A stretch of DNA of 64,000 bases from Lepidurus packardi (GCA_023053545.1 JAKZAN010000007.1:4092001-4156000), one strand, 5' to 3'. Positions 34,801 through 48,340 are shown, counted from the stretch's first letter. The notes: generated by a model not told the origin, from the sequence alone. Made by a program: numbers and translations.

Positions 34801-35784
34801 CTCTACCCACGGCTTAACTTTCTGTTGACACTCCATAGATTTCCCCAGCTGGGAGAGCGTGGCGGAGGGGGACCTTCTCAAGCAAGTGGTCGATAAAGTC
34901 TTTTTTCTGTTATGGCTCTTATTGTTAGTGGCACGCCGAAAGCCACAAGCCCTATCATTTTCTTCTTCATCTTCTTCATCCTCGTCCTCGAGATCGTAAC
35001 CATCGTCAGGTTCCACCAACGACACCATTTCCACTTCTTCTTCCTCTTCTTCCTCCGCTCTAGGACAGCCAACAATAGCTCCTGGCTCATCATCTTCCTC
35101 TCGGGATGACGACGAATCGCTATCAGAATCCCAGATCGTAAAAAAGACATCTTCCCCCGCGCCTGTATTATTGCCGTTCATCCCCCCATTCGCTTTTTCC
35201 TCTTCCCCTCGGCGCTCGTATTCCTCGACACAGAGGCAATGCACACAATGTGTGCTGCCGCGATCCGACGAGGAAGAATGACGAGAAAACGATCTTCTCA
35301 GCATACCAAATAAAGGGGGACCGCCCACCGAATGATCCTCGGAAGAGCCTAAACTGTGTGGGTGTCCCAGATACTCGCGCCGCTCCGCCCGCACCGGTTT
35401 GGCTGTTGCATCTTCCAAAAAATCGAAGCTTCTTGACCGTCTCCGGCTCAGCAGCGGTACTCGCAAAAATGAGCGACCTGACCGATTTTCGTTCGAGTCG
35501 TTCGAGTCTTTGGAACTGCCCGAACTGCGCAACGGTCGTTTCTCTTCCAGGCCCAGGACCTGATCGCTATCCATGGACGTTGAGCGACCCGACGCCGTCT
35601 TGCCTGTTCGGGTCGCAGAGGCAGGAACAGCTGGTCCGGTACTTGTGCCCGCTTTCATACCTGGTCCTATCGTTTCTAATGACGCCGAGGAGGGTTGCAG
35701 AACGTTGTGAGGGTGAGTCCCGGGTCGCATTTCTGTGGGGGTGGGGGTTCTCGCTCTTCGCCATGGCGGTCGTATTTTCTGCAT
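22844..35784 (-). CDS. rdgA: Eye-type diacylglycerol kinase (rdgA / DGK-zeta/iota class)
   Basis: Phosphorylates diacylglycerol to phosphatidic acid; in fly photoreceptors rdgA ends the light response. Twenty minus exons: 35784-32933, 29100-28938, 28859-28659, 27461-27332, 27219-27092, 27005-26827, 26686-26512, 26298-26088, 25901-25709, 25645-25549, 25458-25268, 25199-25102, 25042-24863, 24796-24544, 24338-23883, 23631-23590, 23497-23434, 23355-23189, 23134-22971, 22896-22844. Phases close to 1998 aa. The first exon (950 codons) is Ser-rich and disordered but keeps rdgA landmarks: [48 protein letters not shown]. Then come two C1 domains (about 980-1110), a MARCKS-like basic patch ([13 protein letters not shown]), the catalytic domain with GGDGT at about 1234-1238, the accessory domain, ankyrin repeats, and the C-terminal PDZ ligand Thr-Thr-Ala-Val. 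The start ATG matches the fly start; a longer N-terminus from 60.1 kb is possible. Confidence 0.93.
28000..28310. mobile_element. MITE, about 310 bp, with about 50-bp terminal inverted repeats
   Basis: The left arm (28001-28050, beginning CACGGTGAACTGCAAGTAGT) and the right arm (28262-28310) are imperfect reverse complements. The interior is AT-rich and non-coding. Related arms occur near 37.5, 38.2, 40.3, 47.9 and 55.7 kb. The copy sits in the 1.2-kb rdgA intron between exons 28659 and 27461. Confidence 0.8.
28539..28584. repeat. Perfect 12-bp inverted repeat
   Basis: ATAAAGGTTTAC (28539-28550) and GTAAACCTTTAT (28573-28584) are exact reverse complements around a 22-nt loop that holds a further TGTAAACCT copy. 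Located in an rdgA intron. Confidence 0.7.
29101..32932 (-). other. rdgA intron 1 (3.8 kb)
   Basis: Bounded by donor GTAAGA at 32932 (phase 2) and acceptor TAG at 29103-29101. The two phases match exactly, joining the long N-terminal exon to the exon that begins the first C1 region. It holds Tigger-like copy 2 and an AT-rich (AATAATAAT) stretch near 29220. No intronic gene is evident. Confidence 0.85.
31402..32218 (+). mobile_element. Tigger/pogo-like DNA transposon relic, copy 2, with transposase N-terminus
   Basis: The left end near ATAGATGCCGCTTATTGTGATCAC and the right end near GTGATCACAATACGCGGC form degraded inverted repeats. A 64-codon frame at 31863-32057 encodes a CENP-B/pogo-type helix-turn-helix ([20 protein letters not shown], then [18 protein letters not shown]). 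The rest of the transposase, including the DDE domain, is missing. It is an internally deleted, non-autonomous copy inside rdgA intron 1. Confidence 0.8.
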
Positions 35785-37537
35785 AGCAATCTGCACTCGA
35801 AGCAATCCAGGCACCAGCAGCAGTAACAAATGACTGCAGCCCGCTCACTTTGCAATTACGACTTCGATCAAGTTTTTCTTTATTTATTTTATTGTTTAGG
35901 GCGCTACTTCTGTTCTTTTTTGCCTCAGGTAGCCGTCATTATTTCTGCTACTTTACCCCCACTCGTATATAGTACGTTATAATGAGCAAAAACCCCCGCA
36001 GGTTGTATATAGTTCGAGCAGCCTACTACAAAAATGTTCCTTTTCTTTTCTCCACTTGGTCACGCAGGCCAATGTGGCTTTGGAAGAAATTACTCCTTCA
36101 CATGTTACCAAGAACAAGCGCTCTAATTTGCGGAAGGGTAACTAAACGAAACAAGAAAAATGCACACAAAAGTTGTACTCTTGATTACATTAGTCCGGAG
36201 GAGTGGCGCACTGCATATGAACCTCGCAGAGAGACGAAACGGTTTTTTTCCTGTGATGATAGTTTTAAAACTACCGAAGTAAAGGGACTATAAAACCCTC
36301 TTCAGCACAAGACAACCAAGGGCTATCATAACGACCAGCTATTTTAGACATTAGCCTCTTTTGTGAGAGAGGACTAGTCAGTGTATCCCTTCCCGATTCG
36401 GCATCCAAAAAATTGCACGGGAACAGCCTTACACGCAATGAGCTTTACTGTCTCGGACGTCCTAAGACATCCAACTCCTTCCCATTTCCAGCAATTTGAT
36501 TAACCCCAAACATTCCCTTCGGGGCTGGCTTAATAAATTGCAGAAGTGGACGGAAGAGTCTTATATAATTGCAGGTACTACACTCCAGACATAGAAGGAC
36601 GACGAAGAGATAATTAGGAAAAATGCTACCTAAGCTAAAATTAAAGAAAATAAACGAGCAAACTAAAACCTCCAGACGCAAGAAATTCTTGTTCTCCGAA
36701 CATTTCCCAGCTTTCTTTTCTCATTTCTTCCCTCTATACCTTTCCCCCAGACGACCAACAAACCTAAACAATGCTATTTCTGCCTCGGTTTCACTCTTGA
36801 CAATACCAAAGATAACTTCTCCCTAAGATCGGACTCCGAAGCATCGATCAATTTCCCGTCTCGGGCTTCTTGCTTCAACTCAAACTCCGAACGTTGTTAT
36901 TTGTATACGTCTTTCTGGGGCCTCCAAGGCTATTACACCTACCCCGCCCCCGCAAACAAACACAATTGCTGCGCGGCTCGCATGGTATTCTCTCAGAACC
37001 TCGTCGTGTTCCCATTCAATTTACTGCCATACCAGACTCACTGGATCTTCGCTAAATCCTACACCAATGAGATTCCATGTTTTTTTTAATGTTTATTACT
37101 TGAGCACTAAAAAATTTCTGGGAAAAGGTCAACGCAAACTGTGGTGCTTTTTTACGACCCATTTCGCTTCCTTTTCCCCATACACACATTTCTCTCGTTA
37201 CTGCTCCTACGCTTTACTCGATTCAGTGCGGCACAAAAAATGCATTCCGAAGGAAGACCTAATTCCGTGTACAAGCTTGGAATCCACAAGGACGAATCGA
37301 TGAAAGGACACACACGTCGGCCTTTCATGCAAGTTCATTAATGATTTAGTTATTTTCTCCCAGTCTTCTTCACCCATTCTCGCTCCTCCTACTGTACTTC
37401 TTTATATATAAATCATCCACCTTTCCTCCACCTTTAGAGACTCCCAACAAAACTTGGCATAATGACAAAACTGCGTATAAAACGCAGCTAACGAGAAAAG
37501 TACGGGGGGAAAAAACGGATATAGACTTATACGAGCA

Positions 37538-38245
37538 TTTAAGACCACAGTGTACTGCAAGTAGTTGATATTCCTTGTCAAAAGATAGCATTGATGTCAT
37601 ACAGTTAAAATTTCCAACAGGTTCTCCGGATTGAAAACCCGGAAGTAAGAATGACACTGTATGTGTTATGTTGTTGCACAACGTTCTCCCGAAAGACAAA
37701 CGGGTGTCACTCGCGTTGAAAATTGGTAGTTGGATTGGAAATGGACTAGGTTAGGTTAGGCTAGATTATGTTAGGTTACGTTAGGTTAGCTTAGTTCGCT
37801 TAGATTAGGTTAGCGAAAACTTTCTTTCTCTCCATTAGCTGAATAAAAACAAAATTCATTGTTGAAAACTGACACACTAGTGTCAGTTTGACAGCGGGAT
37901 ACAGTACATACGTTTGTCCCTAAATCCGGAGAACGTGTTGTAAAATTTCTCATTATAATTTCATAAACTTTGAACAAGAAATTAAACGAAACATAAAGCG
38001 ACAATTGAAAAATTACTTTTCTAAAAATATCTTAATAACAAAATCTACTTTACCTGCGACTTAAGATTTAATAAACGTGAAACCGATATTAAAAATGAAA
38101 ACTAGCAGGTAAAGTAGATTTATACATCCCATGCATTACTTTCACAATACAATTTCATTATATTGCACAGAGAATTAAAACTTTTGAATCAAAATTTGCT
38201 ACACTGTAGTGCCATAAGGACTTCCGGTACATCGTGGTCTTAAGC
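37538..38245. mobile_element. MITE-family element, about 710 bp, longer copy
   Basis: The left end (TTTAAGACCACAGTGTACTG, then CAAGTAGTTGA) and the right end near 38220-38245 (reverse complement CTTAAGACCACGATGTAC) share the arm sequence of the 28.0-kb MITE. The interior contains a degenerate GGTTAGGTTAGG block (37748-37812) and the phrase GAAAATTGGTAGTTGGATTG, both also found near 48.1 kb. Confidence 0.6.
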
Positions 38246-39759
38246 CATCGTAACGTTTCCTTTCACCCCAATACCCTCCCACTTCCCCAGTTTCCTTACG
38301 TCGGTAAAGAAATGAAGCCAACAATACTTGCACCATGCACCAGCAGCAGCAGGGCTAACAAGTTGAAACTTGATTAAAAATCCTGTGCACGCTTGGGCTT
38401 TTTTGGGGGTGTCCATTATGCTGATGACGGGTCCACGGTCCCATATTATACTCGGCAATACAGACACGCGTGCGCCAAACATTCCGAGCGTAACGTAATT
38501 GACTCGTTAAACACATTTCCGCCTTGTCACCCTTTATAACCATGTAAGCTACCTTTAACTTAATTACTCTGGCTTCTATTCTCTGAGCAATAATAGAAAG
38601 TGAGTCAGGAAAGAAACAAAACAAACAAACAAAACTGAGAAAGAAAGAACCTAAAAGGACTAAACACTTTTCCCTAAACCAAGTTCCTTACAATACCAAC
38701 GAATCTCCAACGAAGTTGGCCAGTAGTGTGAAAACGGCATCAGCAAGACCCACGCTAACTCTTGCATAAACACCAATTTCTTCGCAGCAGTTATTTCCGC
38801 GAGGCGTCAGCTGGAACAACTACCGCCGTCCCACGTTCTCTCCTCCTGAGACCGACCAACTTCCCTCGAATGAAAACCAACCACCAAACTCGGTTAATTC
38901 GCTCAGCCACGATCTAATTTAACTTCGCCTGGGTATATAACGATTCAACGTCCCATTCTTCGCTCTTTCTCAAGAGAGAGAAGTAATAACCTTCCCACGA
39001 GTTCATGAGTTCAGCAGCCCATTTAGAACTTGTCATACAATTAACGTTTGATGCAAAAAGGAATAAAGTAACAAGAAAAAGCTATACGAAAGGCTCCAAG
39101 TGTCGCCACATAATAAACCACGATGTTGCCAACTCAATGTTCGTGAAGCGTTGGTTGGCAGGTATCTTCAAATTAAATTCCATAAATTCAGCAACAGTTT
39201 TAAGCCCTTACTTTTTTATTTTACGGCCCTGCTATGACTAAGGAACTCAATCGTGCAATCTCGAATCGTCATCAAGTCGCGGGAGTCATTGAAGCAGAAA
39301 ACGTGACTCGAGGGTTGCGTTTTATCGCTTTCTCAAACGCAATTCTAAGTAAATGTGAGCATAATAAAGTCAAAGACCGGTTTCTTTTATAGCTGCACCT
39401 ATAGTATTTTAACTTTGTGGAATGCCAGACGAAGGAAAACAGCGTTGGAAAAGTCCATATTTAGCTTGAACGGAACATGCTATTCGGCAGTTAAATAGAA
39501 AAGATGGCAAAAGACCACCCTTTGAACCGTGATCATGTAATAAGTTGCTGCAATCGCACTTTCGCTGACCTATATTCCTTTTTTGGCACCCCAACAGAAC
39601 AGGGCTGATGGCTTTTAATAAATCAAGAGAGTGCTAGAGGATGCTGCCCGTTCTTAACAATAAATCAACACAGTCTCATTGCTGCTTTACACTAACTTGC
39701 GAGCAAATCTGGTACTTTTTTCCTCTCTCTCACTTTCTATGATTTATGTCGAGTATCGT

Positions 39760-39786
39760 TTTCCTCGACCATCTTGGTCGAGGAAA
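39760..39786. repeat. Perfect 12-bp stem, 3-nt loop hairpin
   Basis: TTTCCTCGACCA (39760-39771) and TGGTCGAGGAAA (39775-39786) are exact reverse complements separated by TCT. No gene lies next to it. Confidence 0.7.
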
Positions 39787-39994
39787 GGCTTTAGACCGTC
39801 CTAGACTATTTACTTAAATCTTTGCGGCCGAACACTTTCTCGAATTCGTTAATTTTATGAGTGCCTCTCCTCTTGTGAACATACATTTCTGATCAAGTCC
39901 GACGAAAATGGAAAATTTTAGCATAAAGTCTCACTTTGTTTCTGTTTTATTTTTAATATAATGTACCGGTAAACTTTTGTTTTATTAAGAGAAA

Positions 39995-40095
39995 GGAAAC
40001 TGGAAACTTAAGTTGGAAATTGAATTGAAACTTCAATTGAAAATTCACAAAATCTAAATTAGAAACTGGAAACTTAGAATTGGAAACTAAAAACT
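39995..40095. repeat. Imperfect GGAAACT/GAAATT repeat tract
   Basis: Short units such as TGGAAACTTA and TTGGAAACTA recur several times in about 100 bp, giving a purine-rich low-complexity tract. Confidence 0.55.
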
Positions 40096-40282
40096 TTTGT
40101 GGTGGCAACTGGAAGGACAGGTAAGAGACGTGTGTGGTCCTGAAAGTTTTCCAGGAGTTAGGGGTTAGTGACTGAAGCCCTTTTATTAAGATATTTTTAA
40201 CGAATTTTTTCAATTCTATCCTTAAATTTCTTTTACATTTGTCTTTAAAGTTTTGTTTCAATTCTCACGATACAGGCATACG

Positions 40283-40340
40283 AGCCGGTGCGATCTTTTG
40301 ACAAAAAATGATCAACTACTTGTAGTACACCGTGCCCTAA
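40283..40340. repeat. Solo arm of the MITE family
   Basis: The sequence TTTTGACAAAAAATGATC followed by AACTACTTGTAGTACACCGT is the reverse complement of the terminal arm seen at 28.0 and 37.5 kb. No partner arm was identified at a plausible distance. Confidence 0.55.
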
Positions 40341-43300
40341 AAGTACTATTATGACTTAGAGAGTGTTTTTCTTTTAAATCAGAATTATATCTAAAAGTTA
40401 ACTCGAAAGAATGATTCCAGTTACACCTGAGTAAAAGAGCCCGAATATTTTTATATTATTTTTTGTTCAGGCCTGGGCTGTCAAATAAATCGTGATATTG
40501 AGTCACGAAATTGCAACATAACTTTTGGCGTGTTGTCTTGGTTTACTTTACACACGTATAGATCAAGTGCTGGGTCAGATTTACATGGCAAAGGCATTAA
40601 CACAGATAGCAGCGGTGTGCCAAACACTACAGACAACGCTCTCGGATCCCCTCTCCCTTTTAAAACGATTCTGACATTTGACTGCGTCGAGATCAAATAA
40701 AAAAGAATAATAGGAGAACGCTGGGTTGCATGAGAGCTTTACATCACCCTGCGTAGAGATTCAGCAAAGCTCAGGAATTACGATTCACCCAAACCTGCGT
40801 CCTCGCTCCAGCACATTACAAGGAACCACCATCAACGCCTTCTCAGCTGACAGATTAAGTAAACACGCTCCTCATAAATTGACGGACAACGTAAACGGAC
40901 TGTCCACCTTCCCTTCACTTGAAATTAACGTGAACTTCAGGGAGCAACCGAAGCTCGGCAAAGATGCACTGTGCCATTATCTTGCTGAACTGCAGACATC
41001 ACGAACCTACCGCACGCACAAACTCCTTGGCAGAAAATCTCTACATCCAAGTCCCCTTTAGCCCGCACTTATGTAACCTGCACTAATTGGGCAGATGAAG
41101 GTGAAGGAGATATATAGTACGTAACAGTACAATATATGTTCTTCCATCTTGATCTTTTTCTTTCCCTTCCCTATTCCTCGAGCTTAGCTATTGTGGCTTT
41201 GTCTGAACTAACAATGAACTTCATCGTGTACATACCACATAATAGTGTACAGCTTTAGCCCGCGGCACGATAAGCCACCTACGAGCGATATATCCCTAAT
41301 TGCCCTCTTCTGGCCCCACTCTGACCTCCTCAAGTGAACTATTTCCTTGAAAATTACGAACTTCAGCACTCGAGGTATCTAAATTGCTACCGCTGTAATG
41401 CCTCACAGTCCTAAGTCAATGCATATAGTGCAGAACCAACCCCCTGTGTGTACATCCAGCGACTTGCTTGTTGATCTTGCATGTTAAAGCCCTATTAGGG
41501 CCTAAAGGTTAGGAGCGTACCATGCACATCATCTCGACCCAAAACTGTACACACACATCAGCCCCCCCTTTATAGCTATCAGCATGCTTACTCGCAACTT
41601 CCTCTATATTTTAGTGACTTTTTTTTTTTCCTTTTTTCTTGTTAAGCAAACATTATGGGAGCTTCCTATACAATCGTCTATAGCAAGCTATTACGTGACC
41701 CTTGCAGCTTTGATAGCTAGGGGGACAATTTATCAGGACCACACGACACAGACTGACAACATCCGGACATCGCTGTCTGACGCCATGCCAAAGACTTGCT
41801 GGCACAACTCACGGAACGAACAAAAGAGGGGCGGATCTACTCACGTAAACACCACTAGCACGACGGTTAATAGACAATCTAATGTGCAGTTATACACCTT
41901 GTCGGTCACGGGGGCTTATAAACTTAGTAATATTGTGAGCAATATCTAGCATAATTAAACGTAAAAGAGCAAGCGATAACATCGCGTAGATCATCCTGGT
42001 ACTTTCTTACTGGATACCGGATTCATTGTTAGCGAGTACTGGAATCAAAACATAAAGCCCACAAATGATCCGACCTATACTGCGCTAATGCACAAATAAC
42101 ACGAAAGCATGCTGTAGACAACGAAGGAACAATGTAGACTCAACTTACTGAAAACATCTGTCATTTTGTTATATTTTTTCGCTTCGTTAATTACCGAACA
42201 ATTAGATACCATGGCTAACGACTCAAAATGCTAACATAAGCTCTAGAAGTCTACTATTTATAGGCCCCTGGAGTACATTTCAGAATTTCTCGAAAGTACT
42301 CAACTTATCAGCATTGCGAAAGACTCGCGTACCGGCACGGGAGTGGTAAGTACATTTTCTTCCCATTTTGGGCTACACGTAAAGTCACACCTACTTCAAT
42401 TACAAAGTAACCTATAGCACGCCAGGGATATGGCGTAAAGACATCTGAACCATAACGACGCCACACGAGTCGTTTGCTGGTTATCCACGTTATAGTGCAC
42501 CGACAAAAAAAAAATACGAACAAAAACATTGCTGATTCGGGTGTACGTTTACTTGTCTGTGCTCGTATATCGTGTTTTGGGGAATTATTATGTTTTATGT
42601 TTTTTGCGAGAGGGGGATGGCAAAGAAAGGATGTAGGAGTCAATTGTGTTACACAAGGGCAACTCGTCATTTGGTTCTGTAACCAACCTGCAGCAGACGG
42701 GCTTTTTCTATAACACAGTTTCCTGGTGGTTAGACGGCACACCAGGACATGCATTATGGATTAGACGTGATTGCGCGATATATAGACCTACGGTGCTTGT
42801 AAGACGTTTGTTCCCTTCCTCCGTTAGGAATAGGATTAAGAAAAACTTCTGACAAAAAGTGAACTCCTGCGGTGCTCACAAAGCTGTTCTCCATTAAGCG
42901 TGGTAAGTGAACCTCCCAAACGCTTGACACAACAAAGAATAACACATCGAGGCCACGATTTGAAACACGTAAACTTCAGTCCCTACGTTCATCCTCCCCC
43001 ACCCGCCCCTGCCCATGCAAATAGGCCATAAACAAGAGAGATCACGGACCGGACGCTTCTTTCATAATCTATTAAGGTCCTACATCACAAGCCCCTTACA
43101 AAGGTGCCAACAGATTTGACGCGTACAGGTATATCTCCTTTGATGGATGTACCGTTCCCCCTCTACCTGCAATGTTACGTACCCTATACGACTATACTCT
43201 CTGGCGGAGCACTCATTACGAGCACAAGAGGTGTAACGCACGCTAAAAGACTACCTACTGCGTATATACGACTACATTTTGAAGAGCTCCAGGACCCTTT

Positions 43301-45899
43301 TCTTGGAACGACGAAGGGGACAAAAGAAATCGAATATTCACCAAATTCTGAAGCAGAAAAGAGACGCAAAAGCTATGGCGAATGAATGGGCCAGTCCTCG
43401 CTCCACGAATGAAACTCCTGGAACAATTATATGGCATAGCGTGTGTTCACCTGTTGGGTTGCCTGTTGGTACATGGTTATACCAAGAGCGAGGTACAAGG
43501 GCTAATTTATTTCAAAAAGAAAACGCAGAAAAAAAAGAGAACGAGAACAATGCTGTGCCAGTATACTTTAACAAGTCAAGTGCAGCCGAAATGTTCCTAA
43601 TTACTACCGCAAGATAACGGCATGCTGACGGCAAAGTAATGGTACCGCAGCATAGCTGGAATACAAGAAATATTATAAATGACACGTCAAATCGTCCTAG
43701 GAAACGACTAGAACACGCTGGGCTGTATTATTCCTTATTGCTTTATCTCTGAATAGGTTAGAAAAGGCAAAAACTAAACACTAATGTATAGTCATGCATA
43801 GCAATGTTCGCATTCTATATGCAAAAAAAAAATTAAAGAAAATAAAAGAATTTACAGCTCTCATGAGATGGTTAACGAGGTAATCTAAAGGAAATTAAAG
43901 TTCCTCCATACATAAAACTTGCTACTGCGCTATAGTATCAGAAAGTTGGGCGTCATCCTTCAGAAAGAGAAGACACAAAACATTAAAAAGATTCCAGGGG
44001 CTTGTTTACTGCTTTTTATAAAATTAGGTCATTCTTATATTCGCTCAAGAGGATTTTCTAACTAAGAAGAATAAAATACTGTATATGTAAGATAGAAGCT
44101 TCAAAGAAAGTCATCCTGGTCATCAATCTTACGAGCCCCATAATAAGTTATTTTTTATTATTTTTTTCAATTGTAAATACGAATTTATGCTTCAAACGGA
44201 TTGTACATTATGAAAAGACTTTCTCTGGCATGTTTACGTGGACGTTGTATCATAAAAAGACGATGTTATAAAGTCGTCATGAATTTCCAAGGAAAACAAG
44301 CCGAACAAAGCGTTAACTAACCATCAGTTCCACGAATGCTCCTAATACTATTCTAACGATTTTTATTGGTAAAAAAACCACTGCAACAGCTTGAAGTTCG
44401 TTTTTTCTAATCTCGAAGATATTACTAAAAGATTAGCAGCATAACTGACTTGCTCCAGTGCCATAAGAGCTTCAAGCCCATAATTTTGTACAACAAGTTA
44501 TTAGCCCGCTTCACGTTTGGTCTATGGCTTCTGATTTTCTTATTCATTTATTTGTCTACAACTCGCACACTTAACTGATTACTAACCAGTAGTTTGCAGG
44601 AACCTTCCAAGTACCTTCAGCACATGAATAGAAGATTGCAGCTGAATGACGAAAGAAGTCTTCAAAGGATGCAAAAGACGCCAATGTGGCATCCGCAAAA
44701 AAATCGCACTGAACCCATTGACTACATGCAGGTAAACCTTTCTTCCAAACATTGCTAAACTAACTAACTCCCCACGAATTGCCAAATAGCACAAAACTTT
44801 TTTTTTGCCAAGACCTGGCCCTTGTGACCTTCCAGCTGGGACAGGTCGATGGGTCCAGCCAAAAAGTTCGACTCTTTTTTTTTGTCTCCTCCCCTTGCAC
44901 CGTGTACTCTTCCTACCACTCCATCTTCCCTGTCCAAGCCTCGAAAACCAGAACAAAACCTTTAATGCATTTGCTGACATATATCCTTTGCTTCCGATCT
45001 AGAGAAGCAAATACCGTCCGAACCGGTCCGAACCTAACTTGATTTATACTTTTCATTTGCTATTCCTTGCAAAAGATAAGATCTAAACATTACTTATACT
45101 CGTATCGCGCATTGACCAGCTAACGGCAAACGTCTTGGGTCTGTCTGGGATTGACCCCTTATCTCTTAAATACATCTTCTTTAATATCATACGCGTAACC
45201 TGCAAGGAAGCCTAGAAATGTGTCTAAAGATGGACGAACTAGAGCGATTTATGGACTATACGGGATTTGTCAGCTGGGATTTCAACTCGGTCCCTATCGA
45301 ATAAAGGCATAGACTGTCTTTTTACCTGTGCAGAAATGGGGCAGCTGAAACACGATTTCCTGATCTATGAAGTCTTCTCATGCATATAAGCTGCTTTGGA
45401 AAAGCTCGCAGAACAGACACACGCCCAACATAACCCCCCTTTCCCATACAAATAAAACACGACCCGGACAGCTGGTTTTTGCAGCAACCACTGTTGCATA
45501 CAGTTATGACCAAAAAATTTCTTACTATCCTCGACCGTCTTTACTGTAACTAGACGACTTTTCCCCTCTCTCTCCCTCCTTCTAAGCCAATCCTTTGGTT
45601 CAAGATAGAACTGTTTTTTGTTGGCTCTTTCTCATCCGAGAAAATTTTAGGAAACCCCAAGACCAAAATCAATATTCCATTTCTCTGCACAAGCAAAAAG
45701 CTATACTTAAAAATAGAACCAGAGAAAAGTTGTTTCAGCTTGTCTCTTTCCCATAACCCCTCAAGTCTGACGACACGAATATGAGAAAGCTTTTTGATGA
45801 ACTTGAACACTCGTACCCATCGTATGCAAACCAGGAATTGATGTGAAAAAAAAGCCCAGAAAATGTGAGGTATCTCTGCGGAATATACTGCAAAACTGT

Positions 45900-45903
<4 letters not shown>

Positions 45904-45943
<40 letters not shown>
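45904..45943. repeat. Homopolymer A tract, 40 bp
   Basis: Forty consecutive A residues. A 19-T run lies at 46285-46303. The A tract could be the tail of a retroposed sequence on the plus strand, but no gene or SINE body was recognised upstream. Confidence 0.9.
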
Positions 45944-45945
<2 letters not shown>

Positions 45946-47930
45946 CAGCACGTGAAGACAAATTCCGCAATTCCGAGTGGCAAGTCCATCTCATTCCCTC
46001 AAAATATGTGTAGACCTTCTCCACGCAACTTCCTCGAAAGGCTTATCAGCTCTTATACCAAACTAGATTTACAACTGAAGACTTTAATTTCAACCGTTTC
46101 GTCTCTCCGGGGAAACACAGAAGCGCACACTGAATCAATAGTGAAAATTAGTTTACCGTTTTACTGCGTTCCCTCCCAAGTTGGGTCTCCGCTTCCTTCT
46201 TGACACAATGAATTTAACAAATCTACGTGATTCTTATCGCAACTTAATCCGCAAAATGCCTCCGAAATGTTGAAGCCACTCTTCTTTTTTTTTTTTTTTT
46301 TTTAAAGTTGCCTAGCTAAACAAGCACCAAGTCCACTGACCACCACGGCCTGGTTTCAGCCCAAGGAGAGCAACATGTGAGTACAGTATTGTGGTTTCAC
46401 TTGTGCTAGGACTCAGAAATCCTCTTATCAATCCGGAGCCAAGGGCGGCTTTTGCGGGAGGCTCAATTATAGGACATCTTCCTAGCAGGACAGCTGAGCC
46501 TCAACTTAGCTTCTTCACCAGCTGAGCTGGATCCTAAATGCTTCTTCTTGTTCTTGGTCGGTCCCAATGCACACTGGCAAGGTCCTGGAGTTCTGCGTGC
46601 GTGTGCGCCTGCTTGGTAGATGCATCGCCCCGTCGTTCACCGTGTGTGTGCTGGGGGAGGGTAGGCAGGCGAGAGCAATATATACGCGCCACATGATTCA
46701 AGCTAGCGTCGTAATGTATGTATGCTCGTTACTCAAGTATATGCAAATGAGCTCAGCTGGGGCTACAGTCGACGTTTCACCACGCACCTGAGGTATCGCG
46801 GGTAATGTAGAAAACAAAACTGCCTCAGCTACTTCTGATGCGATCAGGTTCTTGTCTTTTTTTGGTTCACACCCAGTCAACTGAGAGTACGTTACCGGAG
46901 CAACTAAGAGCAGTCCATTTAGCTAATTGATGGAGCTCTTAAGGGTGCCCTTGTCACCCAGATGTCAGTCATATAATGCTGGGCGGGCCCAATGGCCTAA
47001 GATTTATAAAGAATGGGAATAAATGTTGGCGTCACAAAGCGCCAACCGACCAACAGTCCCCTCCCCCCCAAAAAAACTTAAGAAATAAAACGAAGTAAAC
47101 GGATGAAAACGTTAAGTGCTTCGTTCGGCGGCTTAATCACGATCACGGGAGTTTCAAGATAAAAATAACTTGGTACTTGACATCGATTTTAGCAAATTAT
47201 CGCCAACCAACACGCAGTGCTATAAATTTACACGCGTAAGACTGGAAGAACGTTGTATCCTCCGTTCGCTATTGGTATAAGTACCACCAGGGACCGTAAA
47301 AAACATACATCTACTCCCGCGCTGGAATGCCCAATAGCATATGTATGTGTAACTGTTCCATCTTATCGAGTGCAGTAAAGGTGTGCGTGAGAATTGCAGC
47401 ATAAATTTTGACCAAAACGGAAGTCCTGCTTCGCCATTCACAGCTTATTTCTGATGGGCTAAAAACGGACTAGGTAAAACGGAAATTACCTGCGCCACAG
47501 TCTTAGACACGCGTTCTACGTTCAAGAGGATTATTTACGTATTTGGTACACGTGCGTCACAGGACCGGGTTCGTCTTTTCCTACAGCCCTGACAAATCCG
47601 TGAATTGGGAGAGCAGTCCCACCCGAAAGAAAAAGAAGAAAACAGAAAAGAAATAATCAGAAGAAGAAAAATCAGACCAACTTTCAGTCAAGATTGTACT
47701 CCGCGATGGCATGTAGGACGTCTGCCTCTTTCTCTGTCGCTGGAGTGATCTTGAGGAAGTGACGCGGCAACACCACCGATTTTCTGTCGTTTAACCTTAA
47801 TCACCAACTTTCTGAGCGTTGCTTTTCCGCTTACCTTACCCTACTAACTCCTAACGTAGTCACGTCCACTTTTAACTCTTCCATCAACCATTATTGACGT
47901 ACAGTACACGAAAGAGGAGAAAAGGGAACT

Positions 47931-48340
47931 GTTAAGGCTCTCGTATACTTTAGCTTATTGATGCGAAACAATTACAGATGGCACTGATGATTGTTCCTTT
48001 TTTTCCAACAGTTTCTAATGTTATAAACCCAAAGGTAAAACTGACACCAATGTCTCATATTGTTATAAACATTCTCTGGAAACATATGACACAGTGGTGT
48101 CATTCGAGTTGAAAATTGGTAGTTGGATTGGAATAAACTGGGTTAGGTTAGGTTAACGATTCCTATCAACTTTCGTTGATGCGAATCGTTAAAACTTGTA
48201 CTTTCTTTCACTCCATACGCTGGGAAAAAATTAATTGTTCAAAAATTGACACTGTAGTGTCCTTTGACAATGTCACTGGATACATTACACCCCGTGTGTC
48301 ACTAAGAACGCGTTGGAGAACGTGTTGGCTTTACGAAAGC
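47931..48340. mobile_element. Degraded member of the TTTAAG..GTGTAC MITE family
   Basis: Starts with a diverged arm (GTTAAGGCTCTCGTATACTT) and includes CAGATGGCACTGATG, GAAAATTGGTAGTTGGATTG and GGTTAGGTTAGGTTA. All of these are shared with the 37.5-kb element in the same order. The right end is not defined. Confidence 0.5.

Noticed and set aside
37748..37812. TTAGG-like repeats suggesting an interstitial telomere
   Set aside because: The units are irregular. The same block with the same flanks (GAAAATTGGTAGTTGGATTG) recurs near 48.1 kb, so it is part of a dispersed transposable element rather than telomeric DNA.
41584..41949. 121-codon plus-strand frame with a hydrophobic start
   Set aside because: It has no domain, no splice partner and low-complexity composition, consistent with chance in non-genic DNA.
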